NCBI GenBank assembly: GCA_013397115.1
Contig: VWZW01002449.1
Location: 1-64,000, forward strand
Direction: 5' to 3'
DNA: 64,000 nucleotides
Source of the DNA: Edolisoma coerulescens
Taxonomy: Eukaryota > Chordata > Aves > Passeriformes > Campephagidae
Positions 22,278 to 35,900 of this stretch are shown here, one piece after another (the first letter of the stretch is position 1; each line of letters opens with the position of its first letter). Made by a program: the position numbers and the translations under genes. The notes under the pieces are model-generated. The model searched no databases, was not told where the DNA came from, and worked only from the letters and a program-made list of their open reading frames with translations.

Positions 22278-25200
22278 TCTAACTCTTTATAGTGGAAAAT
22301 CTTCCTTTCCACATTAAACTTTGTTTTCTTTTAAAATATTTGATGTATTACCTTTAGAAACAATTCAAAGTTAATCCAGATAAGTTGGTAAATGACAATT
22401 GTCTTGCTTATATTTTTACTGGAATTAAATCAACTCTGGCAAGTGCTACTAAAACAATTCAAACAAGGTGAGATGTAATTTCTCCCTTCATATCTGTAAA
22501 GTGGTAAGGATGAAGTTTGTTCCTTCAGAAAATTTTCTAAACTGATAGCTCAAAAAATTATTTAAATGGTAATGCCGAGCAGTTCCAATTTGATCATAAG
22601 ATTGCTGTCCACAAGGTTACCAGGTAGAGTGACCATAATAACTGTAACTCAATAGAATTGTCAACATTAGATCACACTCTTGCTTGTATCATTCTGTGTG
22701 TTTTTCTTCCTGACCAACAAGTGGTGAAGAGAGATTAATTTATAAGCCTCAGCCTCTCTCCCCGGTGGGCAGCCCTGACCTCCATGAAGGACTTGTCCCT
22801 GTAACCAGGTTGTCAAGCTGACTTGGGATGAACACCATGGGCTGAATTAATGACCCTGAGCTCAGGCCGGGTGCTGGCAGAAAGGAACTTTAGCCTGAGG
22901 TGTGTGTGCTGCTCCTGCTGAGAGCAACATCAATACGTGTGAGCCAGAGAGGGTTTTTGACCTGACAGTGAAAATCCCTGCCTTACCCATGAGGACTGCT
23001 AGCAGGGGAGATTGACTGTTTGCTATGACTGCTTGATGTATTAAAAATGGCAAAATATAGAAATCCTGCTCGGAAGGGGCTCCCTTTCCTGCAGTGCATC
23101 ATTCACAAGGAGGCTCAGGTACAAACCCGGCTTTCAAAAGATCATTCTGGAGGTCACACAAAATGTGGTAAAGTACTACAGGAAACAAATGAGGAATGAT
23201 TTAGCATTTAGCATTAGTGACAGCAATTTTCTCATATGTGCTCAGTTTGCAGGTTCCTTTCAATAAGGGATGGTCTTAAATAGTAATCCATGAGACCTAT
23301 CCTGTCATCATCTGGTGACAACATTCCCTTCTCCTCCTGTAATACCCATAAATAAGTTTAAAATATACTAGACATTGAAAGAAAAAGAATGGATTTCCTA
23401 TATGATGTATTATACATTGAGAGAGAAAATGGATTAATCCATACACTCAAATTCCTTCTGCAGAAGCAGCAGGAAAGTTTCGTTTGAACTTATTTTTTTC
23501 CCGCTAAGACACTGATTTTTTCCTTCTTGACTCTTACCTACAGTTAGGCTATCAAGTTAAAGAAATATAAAATGCTGCAAGAGAAAATATGAATCATCTA
23601 TAAAAAATAATTTAAAATGTGTGTTATACACTACATTTGAATGTGATTATGAATTTACCTTCTTTTGACTTCTGTTATCTATATTCTTTGATATGTCTCA
23701 GGAATAAAAACTGTAGCAGTCAGCAAAACTACAAAGGGAAAAAAATGACAAAAAGTTATACAGGTATACATACTGCTCGAAAGCAGACACTTTTGAAGCT
23801 ACCATGACTTCTGAAAAGCCTTTAAGGTGTCAAAAAGTGAAAATTCACTGCTGTATGTGTCTGTGTATATGCACTGCTTAACTTACATCGCACTGGGACT
23901 TTCATAAGGGGATATAGTTGCTTACTTGGCAAACTGTCTCTCCTTCAATAAATTAGAATGCAGCAGAAGGCTAATCGTAAGGCTTGGGAGGGTGAGTCTA
24001 GATCAGGTGGAAGTGGCTTTTCCTCTGCAAGGTACAGCTGTCATCGTGGTTCAAATACTGGAACAGTACAAATCTCTGAAGAGTTTGACTTGTTCAGAAA
24101 TCTATTAGAAAGAGTATGCCTTGGTTTTATATTTCAATATTTTATAATAACCATAGGAGTAGTATTCTGATTTTCCGTCCTCTTCCTCTCCCAGCCTCCT
24201 CCAAGGAGTATCCCCCCAGGATATGTCTTAAGTACAGAAACTGCATCCAAATACAAGCCTTATGTATTTGATTCAATTGATGGAGTCTTGGTACATAAAG
24301 AGCATTGCACATCTTTAAATTCTATATCACATCTCAGATAGTTATTTTAAGGTGATTTTTTCCAATTTCCTTGTGTGTTAAGTACAGGTAATATTAAAAA
24401 GTAGATTGCCTGTAGTTCTATTCCATGTAGTCACAGACTTGTGGCATGTTTCTATCAATAGGCTCTTTGATGGTTTACTCCTGGGAGCAATGTTGCAGTG
24501 CAAGAAAAATCAATGCCAGACATTTTGGTGTCTTCTCTGGACACAACGGCTTAAGATAAAACTTCCACGACTGACCTTTTCAGAGATGGCTTCAATGACT
24601 CAAGATGTAGCAAGAGAAATCATCAAACAGATGATCTTAAGTCTCCCAAGAACTAAGTGTTTTGCTCACAGGTAGCAAAGTGTTGGAGATTGGATTTGGT
24701 TCATCCTTGGTATTAGTTCCCTTCAATTTCACTCTGTAAAATATTATTGATGCTGCAAAGAAAAAGCTTTTGATAAATGTACCCAAAAAAGTCTAAATCA
24801 ATAGTTCTCTTGCAGAAAGATACCTGGAAAATAGAATACAGAGAATCAATTGTCCTTTAGTGGTATGAGGTTTCTGTTCTCCATCTTTCAAAATATGGCA
24901 GAAGTACCATCAGCAGCTGCTTCTGACACCTGAGCTGCCAGGTGATCCATACTCATCTGGAATGTTTCTATTGCAAATTTGTTTGTGCATCTGCTGGAAA
25001 GGGTTCATGTAGCTACTGATGGTTGAAAGAGAGAGGTGGCACAAAGTTGCATCCTGCCCTGGACTGCATTAACAAGGAGTGGGTGTCATTCTTGTGAGAG
25101 CGACTGGAAGGACTACACTCTTATTCACCCATCCCCTGAGTCCTTCCCTCTGTCTCTAGGTAAATCTGATTCTGTAGAGAAAATTCTGGTGTTGTGTTTT

Positions 25201-27689
25201 TTCCAATAGAGAACTACAGCATAGGCAGAGCTGCAGGAAGTGCTACTCCCTGAGCATGCCAACAAGCAGCAAGGATAAGAAAATCAAAGTAACTTTTTTT
25301 TTTATTCACACATTTTAGAAATATAACTAGAAAAGCCATGAAAGCAGATAGCAGGTAACAATTTTTGATAGCAAATATCCATCCAATAACCATCATTGTT
25401 TTATTGAGGGGGTGGGAATGTTGGGTTAGGGTGGGGAGTTTTGTTGTTTGGGGTTTTTTGACTTTTTTTTTAAACATGGTACAGGAAAACCAACAGGACC
25501 ATAATGTTGATCTTTTGTGGTTTTTATGAATGTTTAGCAGTGGTTCACAGTCAAGATTGTAACATTGATGGAATTGTAGATACTTTCTAATATTAAATAC
25601 ATTAAATAATAAATATTTTTTTTTTAGCATATAGAAGACTGGATGGAGTTAAGGGTAAGTATTCATAGGCAGAAAACAACATGAATTTCGTGTGAGAACT
25701 TCATTGTTTTGTAAGGCTAATTAAACCTGTATGGACAAAACTATAGACAAGTTTTTAATGCATCTGTCAAACTCATTTCATTCAAAAAGAAAAATATCTA
25801 AATGGAAAAAACCGAGCTCATGGGTTTTGAAGTATAAATTGATCTTCATCTTTTGGTCAATGAATCCATGCACTAGGATCTTGTAGCATCTTGTTTGAGG
25901 ATTCTCTCATTTGTATGTACTGACCATGAAAGAGAAAAGCCGTCAGCAGTCTCACACGCAGCAAGTTCGGAATCAAACAGGCATCAGTATTTTCTTTCTG
26001 GTCTCACCTCAGAAAGAAAAGATCATTCTATACTTAAATGATTTGATTAAGATTGGCCCTTTGGCAATATGATGTGAAGAGATTATCTGGGATTTGCTTT
26101 GAGAGAGAAGATTGTCTAATGAGTAGGTTATTGAATGAATCACAGTATCATTTAGTACTGATAATGGATTTAAACCCTGAGTTACTCAGATAAAGCAGAG
26201 AATCCCACTTACACCTCAAGTAAATCTGTATATGAATTTAGTATTCTGATGTTTCCTGACAGCATGTATTTTGATTTACTTCAGTGCAAAAAAAAAAAAA
26301 AAACAGACCTTGCTAAGACTAATTAAAGGTTCCAAATATTTTCAGAAAAAAATAAGATATTTTCTCATTCAAACGCCATTTACAAATGGTAATTTACAGA
26401 GAGATATTTCAGAAGGTATAAAAGATGCTACACTTAATTTTAAATTACTTCTGAATTAATTTCTATCGTTACCTTTAAAAAATAAGCATAAAGAAGTGCT
26501 ATCAGCATATGATCTGACTGCCTGTAGTGGCAGGTGCTGTTCTGATGGAAACACAAACCTAAGGGCACATTGAATATTCTGCACTGAGGCTCTCTATAAG
26601 CCACTCAAAGGAGTAGTTTGAAGGTCACAAGTACATCTCATGAAGAATTAACCCACATTCTTAGGTAAAAGTGACAGTTGTTCCTGGCCTGCCCTAAATA
26701 TAAGCACAGGTGGCTTAGATCGGAAACAGAAGGGAAAAGCCTTTTTATTTTAGATTTCTTGCAGTGTTTGCATGCATTATAGTCAGTGTTTATGTCTTCC
26801 TCTGTAATTTTCTGTGTGGCTGTGTTGAGAACACACAAACTCTTCCTTTTCTTATGATATTTAAGAGAGCAAAAAATCTGTGTTGATGGTATATATTAAC
26901 CTGCTGAATGCATCTAAAAGCCTACTGAAATAACTGGCATTATATCTCTACTTTAAATATTAGTTTTTTCTATTTCTCTATGATAGGTAGCTAATTAACT
27001 AAGGCCCAATGCCAGACCATATTGAAAACCAGCAGTTACTATCTTCAAGCTTATTAAAAAACCAAATTAAAATATGACACCTGGGATTTTGTTTTCTTTT
27101 ATTTCTATCAATAATATTAACTCATTTAAAAAAATGTAATTTTCCAGTAAATTCTTTAGTGCTAGTTCATTTATTTGGTTTAAAGAGATTTAAACATCTT
27201 TCTTCAAACTTGTTTGCCAATTATTCTTGGGCCAAAGACAAAGTGAGCCTGAGCCTCAGTGACAGACTGCATTATCTAGTTATTTGCCATTATCTAGTAA
27301 TACCAGTAATATACTAACATTCTCTAGTTATACCTATAACACAAAAATACTCCGTCTCTGTAAAATTTCCTTCCACAGCAACACTTCCTTTCTATGTATT
27401 CTGTCAGTGTCCTAAAGGAAAACAGATTTAGTGTGTTTAGGATTGGAGAAACAGAAAGACACCTGTCTTTTGAGAGAGAATTCACGTTGTCACCACAGAT
27501 TGCCCAGTAAAAGCAATGGGGTTGAGACAACATCATCACAGGGACTCTCAGAGACCTCTTTGCTCTTTGCCAGAAGACCTTTTTTCTTTTAGTTGCTGGA
27601 ATTAATGGAAGCATTTGAGCAATCATTTCCCAATGAACCCATTTAACACAAGCAGGAATCCTACTGCACCTGCTGTAAATTTGCTGCTG

Positions 27690-27740
27690 TTTGGTTAGGG
27701 TTTTTTGGTTGGTTTGTTTTTGTTTTTGTTTTTTTTTTTT
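27690..27740. repeat. T/G-rich low-complexity tract
   Basis: GTTTGG, GTTTTTG and T-run units. On the minus strand it supplies the lysine-rich start of the 148-codon frame and explains why that frame is open there. Confidence 0.8.
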
Positions 27741-30655
27741 AACTATAGCTGACAGAAGTTGGAGATGCAAGAGCCTAGGGCTTATTTTAAATCTGGAGAA
27801 CTTAATGTTGTCCTGTCTCCACTGTCATGAAGGTTTAACCCTTGCATGAGTGGGAGTGCAGATAGTGCAGTGATTGTTTCTGTTAACAGTCTTACTCATT
27901 GCATTAGTTTGTAATGACATAGTATATACTTCTTTCTAATAAAGATTTTGGGACATTTTAAAAAATGAGGACATTTAGGTATCTGAAAGACTTCTAACAA
28001 TTTCAAGCTTCCTATGCTTTTACAAGTAGACTTGAACCCATGAAAATGCTGAAACCTGTTATAATCCACCTTGAGTATTCGATCTTCCCACTCCATAGAA
28101 TTTAACAAGGGCTAAAAAAAGGATAGTTTTAATACATTTCTAAAGAATTACTCCTCAAATAATGTGTGGAATTGACTAGAGAATAATTTTCTTTCTTTAG
28201 TTCCTAAACCCAAACATAGAAACTCCTGTTATATTCTGCACACAGATACTTTCTTGTATGTTTCAAAGAGAGTAAAAAGAAAATAGAAAAAAATTTCACT
28301 TTCTATTAGATTCTAGACCGCTTTCTCATAAAATTAAAAATATGGCAAACAAATTAATTTCAAAAAAGAAGCTTTCTGAAGGATCACTAAAGTTAACAAA
28401 AGCCCTTAGGATGAAACCCATCAAGCCATAAAGAATAAAAGTAATCTCGCATTAAGAAGACTGCCCTGGAGAAAAGACAATTTAATCTGATGCATTCTGA
28501 ATTAGTCAGATTTTGGTGTTTGTTGAATTGGAGAAAATATACCAGATTGAATATTTGAGCATGTAGTATTTCCATCATAGGAGAATGGCAAAGTACACAT
28601 ATATGATTTTAAGAAGGACAGAATTATCCTCTACAACCTCAGAAGACACAGAAGAGGTAGGGCTGCCAATTTTCTTTTACCACTTGATAAGAGCTGCCTA
28701 TGATGAGAGTGTTCTTACCTTTTAGTCCCCTTCCTATACACTACATGCATTAGAGAGATATAACTAAAGTGCTCCTATGGGAAAGTTAACATTTACTTAT
28801 TTAATACTGTGCACTAAAAATATCAACTAAATCGGTCCCTGGACCAAAAAGGATTAAAGTTCACAAAAGTGGAAGTTCATGGGAGAGAAGCCATGAACAA
28901 CTCTCTCAAACATTTCCCTTTGTTGGAGTCATGTAAGGCAACTTATTGCATGGATAGATTTGTCTCAATTTGGAGTGATCTTAACATACATTTCTAGTTT
29001 AGCAGATGTGGAATGAACAAAACAAACAGGAAGGGGAAAAACTCCAAGGATAAAATTTTATCAGAAAGATTTAGGTTTGGTATTAGAAAATAACTTTCTA
29101 ATCGCTGGAATAATCAACCTGAGAAAAACGAAAATTCTCCATCAATCACTATACATTGAGATTAGACAGGACAATTCTCATGAGCAGTCTTGGAGGGGAA
29201 ACAGGTAAGATCACTTCTCAGCATGTTCCATAATTATTTTCTATAATCCTGAATTAAAGACCAGTAGCCTGACCTCTCTTTTGTAGGTGCTTAACTTTCA
29301 CTAGCCACAGATCTGCGAGAGGCTTTGTGGACAATGAGCCTTCTAAAGGGCAATACAATATTTAAAGCATTCTCAGGGGCCCAAGATCGTTAATCAACAC
29401 TAAAGTATCTGATTGAGAAGAAGCAAATTGAGAATCTTTGGAAAGGAAGAGAATGCAGATATGTGATGCAAAAAAGATGAAGCACAATGAGGAAAGCAGA
29501 AAAGCAACATGCTGTTTTGCCTTTTTAAACAGTGCTATTAAAAACACTCTTGTGGCAGAGATTGTTTCCTAATATGGGTTTAAACAGAATTTCCTCCAGT
29601 GCTGGCAGTTTCAGCTTGGATCCTAACCCAACCTTTTTTTATATAACCCAATAACCATGTTATAACCGCTTAAAAAAAAATATGCACTTATATTTTGGTT
29701 GAGAGGAAGTAGCTCTGTGGGGCTCACTTCCTATACTGTAACTTTTTTTTTTGTTCTGATTGGCAAAAATGCATCCATATATTTTGTTACAGGTTTAATG
29801 TGATAAAAGTTTCCTTTTTTATCCATCGGTGCATCTCATTTCTGAATATGTTCTTAGAAGAATGACTATTTTCTCTAGTTTAGTCTAGAAATTATTTTCC
29901 TGGATCAGACATATTTCTCCCTGTCAAATATCAATTGTTGTCAAAATAAGAGAACTACTTACAAGTACATTTACTTCCAACTTCATATTCCTTAATGCTT
30001 CATTGTTTTAACTTCTGAGTTATGTCTCTGGAGTCCTCTTCCTTTGTAAATAATGGAAATGAAAATTGCTACATGAGTTTGAACAAATTGAAACACTTAT
30101 TTTTTTAGTTTCTTCCTCCAATTTGCTAGCAAGTGAAGTGATGTTTCCATTAATTTCTTCTTTTCCTAGGTGTCTTAATGTGACAGATTATGAGAAGGAT
30201 AGTCAACGAACTGTATGAATACTTGTGCCTTTGCCAAAAAGAGAAAATCATAAATGAACATGCAAATTTAAAGAAGAGGCATGAAGTATATAATAGAGGG
30301 AAATTGCTGCTAGGGCACCAGTAACAGGTAGCATATTTATTAAAGTACTAATGGATAACCAGGCAAGAATCACTTGAATAGCAGCACATACTTGAATAGC
30401 TGTCATTCCAGACAACAGTTACACCCTTCACTTTTCACCTTCTTTCGACTCACTTTCTTTGTTGACATTTTTCATGTATTCTGGTTCACACAAGTTGCCC
30501 CAGAACAATTCAAAGTTATAAAGATTTCTTCTTCTCTCACTGAAAGGCTTTGTTTGCGTTTGTGCAAAAAACCATACTAATTAACAGACATGCTTACTTG
30601 CTCTCCTTAGCCTAATAAAATTACTCCTGTGCTAATTGTGCTCCATCTCTTTAAA

Positions 30656-30656
<1 letters not shown>

Positions 30657-30688
<32 letters not shown>
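30657..30688. repeat. Uninterrupted run of 32 As
   Basis: Longest homopolymer in the window, followed at once by six Ts. An AATAAA lies about 45 bp upstream (30613-30618), as in a retrocopied transcript tail, but I see no recognisable parent gene in 30.37-30.65 kb. Confidence 0.95.
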
Positions 30689-30692
<4 letters not shown>

Positions 30693-30758
30693 TTATAGCT
30701 AGTAATTTAAGGTTAAAAATGCTTTTGGTTGGTGCAGTCTACTATCATTCTCCAAAAT

Positions 30759-30863
30759 AGAATCATAGAATAGTTTGGGTTGGAAGGACCTTTTAAGGTC
30801 ATCTAGTCCAACACCTCTGAAACGAGCAGGGACATCTTCAGCTAGATCAGGTTGCTCTGAGAA
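30759..30863 (-). mobile_element. Short CR1 LINE 3' end
   Basis: The plus strand reads AGAATCATAGAATAGTTTGG, then GTTGGAAGGACC, AAGGTCATCTAGTCCAAC, GAGCAGGGACATCTTCAGC and ATCAGGTTGCTCTGAG. This is the canonical avian CR1 terminal 100 bp in reverse complement. It is well conserved, so probably younger than the copy at 4393. Confidence 0.95.
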
Positions 30864-31320
30864 TATCTGATTTTCTAAAACTATCTGATTTTCTTTTGAT
30901 GACATAAAGTGAAGCCAGAGCAGGAAACTGACAACTTCTTAGAAATTTTTTTCTGCATCAGTACCAACACAAAGTGTAGTTTCTCTTTAGTTTCACTAAA
31001 CTCTGTAGTTTATTAAAATATTTAGTATTCTCTGTAGTTTCGCTTTAGATGATTGAAGGTATCAACTACCTGTGTTTAAAGACAAAACACCAAGAAACTC
31101 CTTCTCAGTGCAGCAGGAGATAATATATTTAGGACTGAGTGGCACAACTTCCAGCAAAAATTTCAGGTTGACCAGCACAGAAAGTCTTAGGATGCATCAC
31201 CAAATAAATGTTTCAAGTATAACATCTGTACAGGCATTTTTGTCATCCATTATTAATATTCTCTCAGGTTAAGAAGGTAGCACAGTTTGGCCATTCAGTC
31301 TTTCTCTTGCACCATAATAC

Positions 31321-31393
31321 TTTCTGCCTGGTGAAAATTCGCACCAATGATGAAGACAGCCTTGATGCTGTTGGAGACATTGTCAGGCAGAAA
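31321..31393. other. Possible long hairpin (10-bp perfect stem plus wobble pairs)
   Basis: TTTCTGCCTG (31321-31330) and CAGGCAGAAA (31384-31393) are perfectly complementary. The stem extends with three G-U pairs and one A-T pair inward. The inner part can pair CCAA with TTGG and CAGC with GCTG. Length is about 73 nt. It has no match to a microRNA that I recognise. Confidence 0.3.
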
Positions 31394-32883
31394 TAAGCTG
31401 AGATGACAGGCTATCTAATACAGCATCCTAGTGCCCCTCCTGTCGACATGATTGCTGAATGTCCTTAGTAGGTTATAACTGCTTGAGACAACTCCTGACA
31501 CATAAAACTTGCTTTTCTAGTAGTTTGCGTTTCATGTAGCTACTCACACATAAAAATAAGAGCAAAGAAAATATAAAATGCTTCCTGCCTTGGTAGCACT
31601 TTGCACGTTCTCTACCGTATTTATGGCTTGTTTCTTTCCTTCCCTGTGAAAAATTTTTTACTCATTTTTCATTCATGTAGTGGAAGAGAATAAGTGCTTG
31701 GTGTGACCCCAGTTTTACTTGACAAGAAAGGAACATTTCTTTCGTTTTCAGGCACCTTGAGAAAAAACAACAAAATAGCAAGATGAGACTTGGATTAGGC
31801 TCTCCAGCTAGGATCAATCCAGCATATCCAGTCATTTAATTTAGCCAATAATTGCATGAATACAATCCTCATGCAGGATAAGGAAGATAGACATTTGGTT
31901 CCTTGCTATTTTCAGACACCTGAACCTCCATTTTCTATTTCCTAATAAAACTAACTTCAAGGCTTTAAGTAATATTTCTGTGGGTTAGTTTGTCTTCTCT
32001 GATAAATCTCTTTCAGTCTATTCATATTGGATAACTGATTATAGCCAGTGACTAAAAGTTTAAGCGTTTACTTAGTGTGTAGGATATTTATATCTTTCTT
32101 CCCAACCCAGTAAGTAATTTCAGAATTCTTTTTAGAAGTAGGAGCAGAAAGGATTGCAAAAAAGCTTTCTCAGAGTACTTTGGAACACTCTTAAAAGTGA
32201 ATTACATGTCTTCAAATATTTGTGCTACATTGCCAAGGGAAGAAAATGGCAAGTAACGCCATGTTTTAGTCTGTGAACTTAGCTTATTTCCTGTTTATTT
32301 CAGAGTACTGTTGTATCCAATCAATTTTTCAAGCTGCTTCAGCTCCTTAAAAAACCCATTTTTCAGCCAACACATTTTCCATCCCCATTTATGTCTTCAT
32401 CCACCTATTGTGCTAAGTGACATCAAATCTGGGGGAAAAAAAAGCCCACCAACAACAATAAAACCCCTAACATCCAAAAAACTACACTACCACAACAACA
32501 ATAAAAACCATAACTTTACCAAGGAAAGAGAAGTGTTCCTGATTGAGGTGTTATTCTATACTTTGCAGATGAACTCTGCCTCTCTAGGTGAACACAGTGT
32601 AAGGAGGAAGAATGATGCTGGGTGCTGTGGTTTGAATAGGTCACAATGAAATGCAAAATGGGTGAGGGAAAAAGACGAGAAAATCTGAGGTCAAAAAGCA
32701 GGATGTTGGCATGAGCAGGTGGAGAAAAAAAAAGTAGTCACATGGAAAAATGAGCAGCAATAATAAGGTTGCTAGTAGATGGTGAACAGCACTGTATGTC
32801 TTTTACTCCATAGTAAAAAGAGATGCAGTCACTGTTCTCCCCATCCATTCTTTCCTTTCCAAACCTCCTGATCCCTAGGGCAT

Positions 32884-32905
32884 GGCAAGGCAAGGCAAGG
32901 CAAGG
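32884..32905. repeat. (GGCAA)n microsatellite
   Basis: Four GGCAA units, then degenerate GGTGAGG. Confidence 0.9.
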
Positions 32906-35900
32906 TGAGGAAGGGTATCTGTCAAACGGATGACAAAGTTTAGCCTCTTTACGAAGGAGATGTTTCTGTTGTGTCTATGAGATGTTTAGGTGCCACCTTA
33001 GATTCTTTGTGAATATAGAGATCAAAAGAGAGTTAATTCCTCCCCTACTCCCATGCCTTGTTTTTATCAAAAACAACACCTGGGTCAAGGCAAAGAGAAG
33101 AATGATTTGTATTAGAGAGGTCCTTTTTATAGTGATCCATATCACTCTTATTTTTCAGGTGAAAGATACATGCCAGTTCATGGAGTCAAGTTTATTGTGA
33201 TTTCAAACATCCGGTCCTTGCATATTTAGGGATGGTTTTAAAAATTTGTAGTGAAGATAATAAGGTTTCAGATTTTTAGCCCTTATCACATAGGATAACC
33301 ATTAACATCATGCCTTAAATGTGTTACATAACTGCCTTTGTTGCCCTACTTCCTCTTCAAGCGTAATAAACCAAACATTATAAGTGTTACCTCTAAATCC
33401 AAGGGCATATTAACTATTGTCTTCTCTTATGTGGCATATTTGATGCAAATCCTGTTATAGGCAAGAGGGAACTATTACACAGAACAAATAATATACTGTA
33501 AGTTTAGAAACCTTTATAAGGCAATCAAAACATAAGTTATTATTAGTCCAGTTATGACAGTACTATTACTTAAAGTACAAATTATTGCAGAAAAGCCCCA
33601 TTAGAAATACCCTTAAATGCATTATAAAAGAACATTTATGAGTCTCTTTCTCTTATGTGATGCTCACCCTTCCGTTTTCCCTGTGGCTCCCAAGACTGAT
33701 CATTTCAATCTTTCTCAGGAAGAAGAGGGGGAAGGTGCTGGGTGGTTTTGATGTAATAACTGTTGGTGTTTCTGACAAATTATTGTCATCCTGAGATACT
33801 TATTGGGAGGAGTTTCGTCTTCCTTAGTATTGTGTCACTTTTAAACCTTCTTTCAATACAACACACTGTCTTCCCATCAGTTTCATGTTGTCATTGCTAT
33901 GAAGGGATGCTGTTTTTCACCCTCTGCTTCCCAACTATTGTCAGACCAGTGCTGTGCTGGGAATCACAGGGAAAAGCTAAACCAGGGCAGTCCATGGACA
34001 TTGCTCCTGATAAACCAGTCTGAGCCCAGCTGTGGCCAGTGAGCCCAAAAGAGCCTTGAGAGCCTGTGCTGCTGGGGCAGTGCAAAGCCTGCAGCCTTTC
34101 ACTAGTCGAGCCAAATAGTGTTTACTGGGCTACACTGTGAGCTCTTGATCAAGTATCACTTGAGAGAGAATTGGCCAGCAGAAAGCAGAACTGTGGCAAG
34201 TTCCTTGTAGCAAGACAGCCACTTCAGCACTTCTCCAGCTGAGTAAGAAGCGCACAGAAGTAGTTGGGATTTGTATGGTTGTTGAATATTATGTTTCAGC
34301 TCCTCCTGTAAAGCTGACTGAAAATGTAGGTTAGCACTTTTGCTGTTGCTGACTTTTTTGGTCCTTGGGATTTTCTTGGTAGCACAATTTCTTCGTCTGC
34401 ATTATGTCTGATAAGATAGAACAAGCGACGTCTGAGACAGGGGTCACGCTCTTCCGAGTTGCAACAGTTAATGTGAACTGTCAGCCTGCAGCTGTTATGT
34501 TAGCACTGCTTTTGGCAGAACAAATCTTCAGTTAATGCATAGAGTATAAGGGTTTGAGAGGTTTAGAGGACAGCCAGTAGAGAATTTAAACTTATTTCAC
34601 TTTCTACTATGATTTTTTATTTAAGTGTCAGATTAATAAAGTTTTTTAAAGCATTGCTTAAAAGGTGAACATTAAATAGCTGTTATTCTTCCTTTTAAAA
34701 TGAAGATTTTGGCTCCAATAATTATTTGGAAATTAATTTAAATTTCCTTAATGAATATTTATTATGAATTTATTTAAGCCTTTATGTTGAGTTTTTGTCT
34801 TTTTCTTCTTCTTTTCCCTTTAAAAATATTTGAAAAGATTTCCCAATGGCAGCTGAGGTTGTTGAAATTTGTAAAAAAAGTATTTCTTTCCTGTTTCTAA
34901 AGTTGCCAGGTAGCATATGGTTCTTACTTTTTACCTGAAATGTTTTTGCACATTGGGGCAATAGAACCAGAAATTCAGAGAAGCTGCTTGCAATTTTTAG
35001 GTGATTCATCACTGAAAGTCAGTAACCATCAGTGAATATATGAGAACCAGGGTGACACCTGAAGACAGCAGGATTGCAGGCTCCCACCTCAGATGTTTCA
35101 CCTGACTCCCTGTCTTCCTCAGGAAGAGCAAACAAGAGAGAATAAAGCCTGTCCGCTCCTGACTGCAGCTCCAGAACAGGAAAATAAGTAAGCTTTTACC
35201 CCTGAGTAAAGAAGGGTCAGGTTCTTTAGTGTATGGCTATGGAAAATGTCAGACTAGTACTTTCTGGACCAGAAGACAGCAGTTCTTTACATCTCCAACT
35301 AAATCCTCTGTAAATGTAACACTATCCCAAAACGGCAGGACTTTTTTCACCTGGAGTAAACACTTGAGTCTTATTTTGAGAACTACAATGTGCCATAAAA
35401 GACAATGTTATCTTTTTCACAGAAATGAGAGCATCATGATCACTACCTGTGAATTACTTTTTAAACTTGGGCTACTATGTCTATAAGGCGCGTGAAAAGT
35501 CATAAGAACAAGACTGAGTATTTTATGAAAATTGGGTTTAAGTATTTGTGTCGGTGGGTCTTTTAGGACATTGAATGTAGCTGTTAGGCTATATGAGAAG
35601 CTTCCTTCTCAAGACTTTGTTCAGGCTATACTTTTATAAATTGCAAAGAAAAGGATGGCAATATGAAGCATTTTGTGTCCAATTGCAGTCTACTCAGATC
35701 AAAGCTAGAAGTCACATCAACTTCTTAAATAAATTGGAAAGAAGAATTACTTGAAAGGAGAAACAGTGTACCATAAAAAAAGATACAGGCATAAACAGCT
35801 AATTACTGTAGATTCTAGAAAACAAGAAATGGTTCAGAGGAAGATGCACATAAGAGACTCAGAACTGCACAGGAGCCTACAAACAGCAGTGACATAAAAG

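Larger units (their letters stand above)
18557..30656. other. Long AT-rich unique stretch without large insertions, no gene found
   Basis: About 12 kb with no clear interspersed repeat and no recognisable coding sequence. It holds scattered A- and T/G-rich tracts, a homeodomain-type palindrome near 20.69 kb and a GC-richer stretch at 22.74-23.11 kb. The longest open frame of the window (minus strand, 27324-27770, 148 codons) starts in a poly-T/G tract and has no family resemblance. Confidence 0.55.

Noticed and set aside
24406..24675. 89-codon plus-strand frame with balanced composition, exon-like
   Set aside because: No recognisable domain, no supporting splice sites on both sides, length compatible with chance.
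25214..25630. 138-codon minus-strand open frame
   Set aside because: Starts at a poly-T tract, passes through two T/G-rich patches (near 25311 and 25440), and has no domain or family resemblance.
27324..27770. Longest open frame of the window, minus strand, 148 codons
   Set aside because: It begins inside a T/G-rich tract that encodes a low-complexity lysine/glutamine start and matches no known family. A frame of this length is expected by chance in 64 kb of six-frame sequence.
28875..28898. 8-bp perfect hairpin GTTCATGG / CCATGAAC
   Set aside because: Stem too short to mean anything; such hairpins are expected many times in 64 kb.
31300..31404. Short open frame KIRTNDEDSLDAVGDIV overlapping the hairpin, exon-like look
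   Set aside because: No family recognised, no clear donor or acceptor at both edges, and the frame is short.
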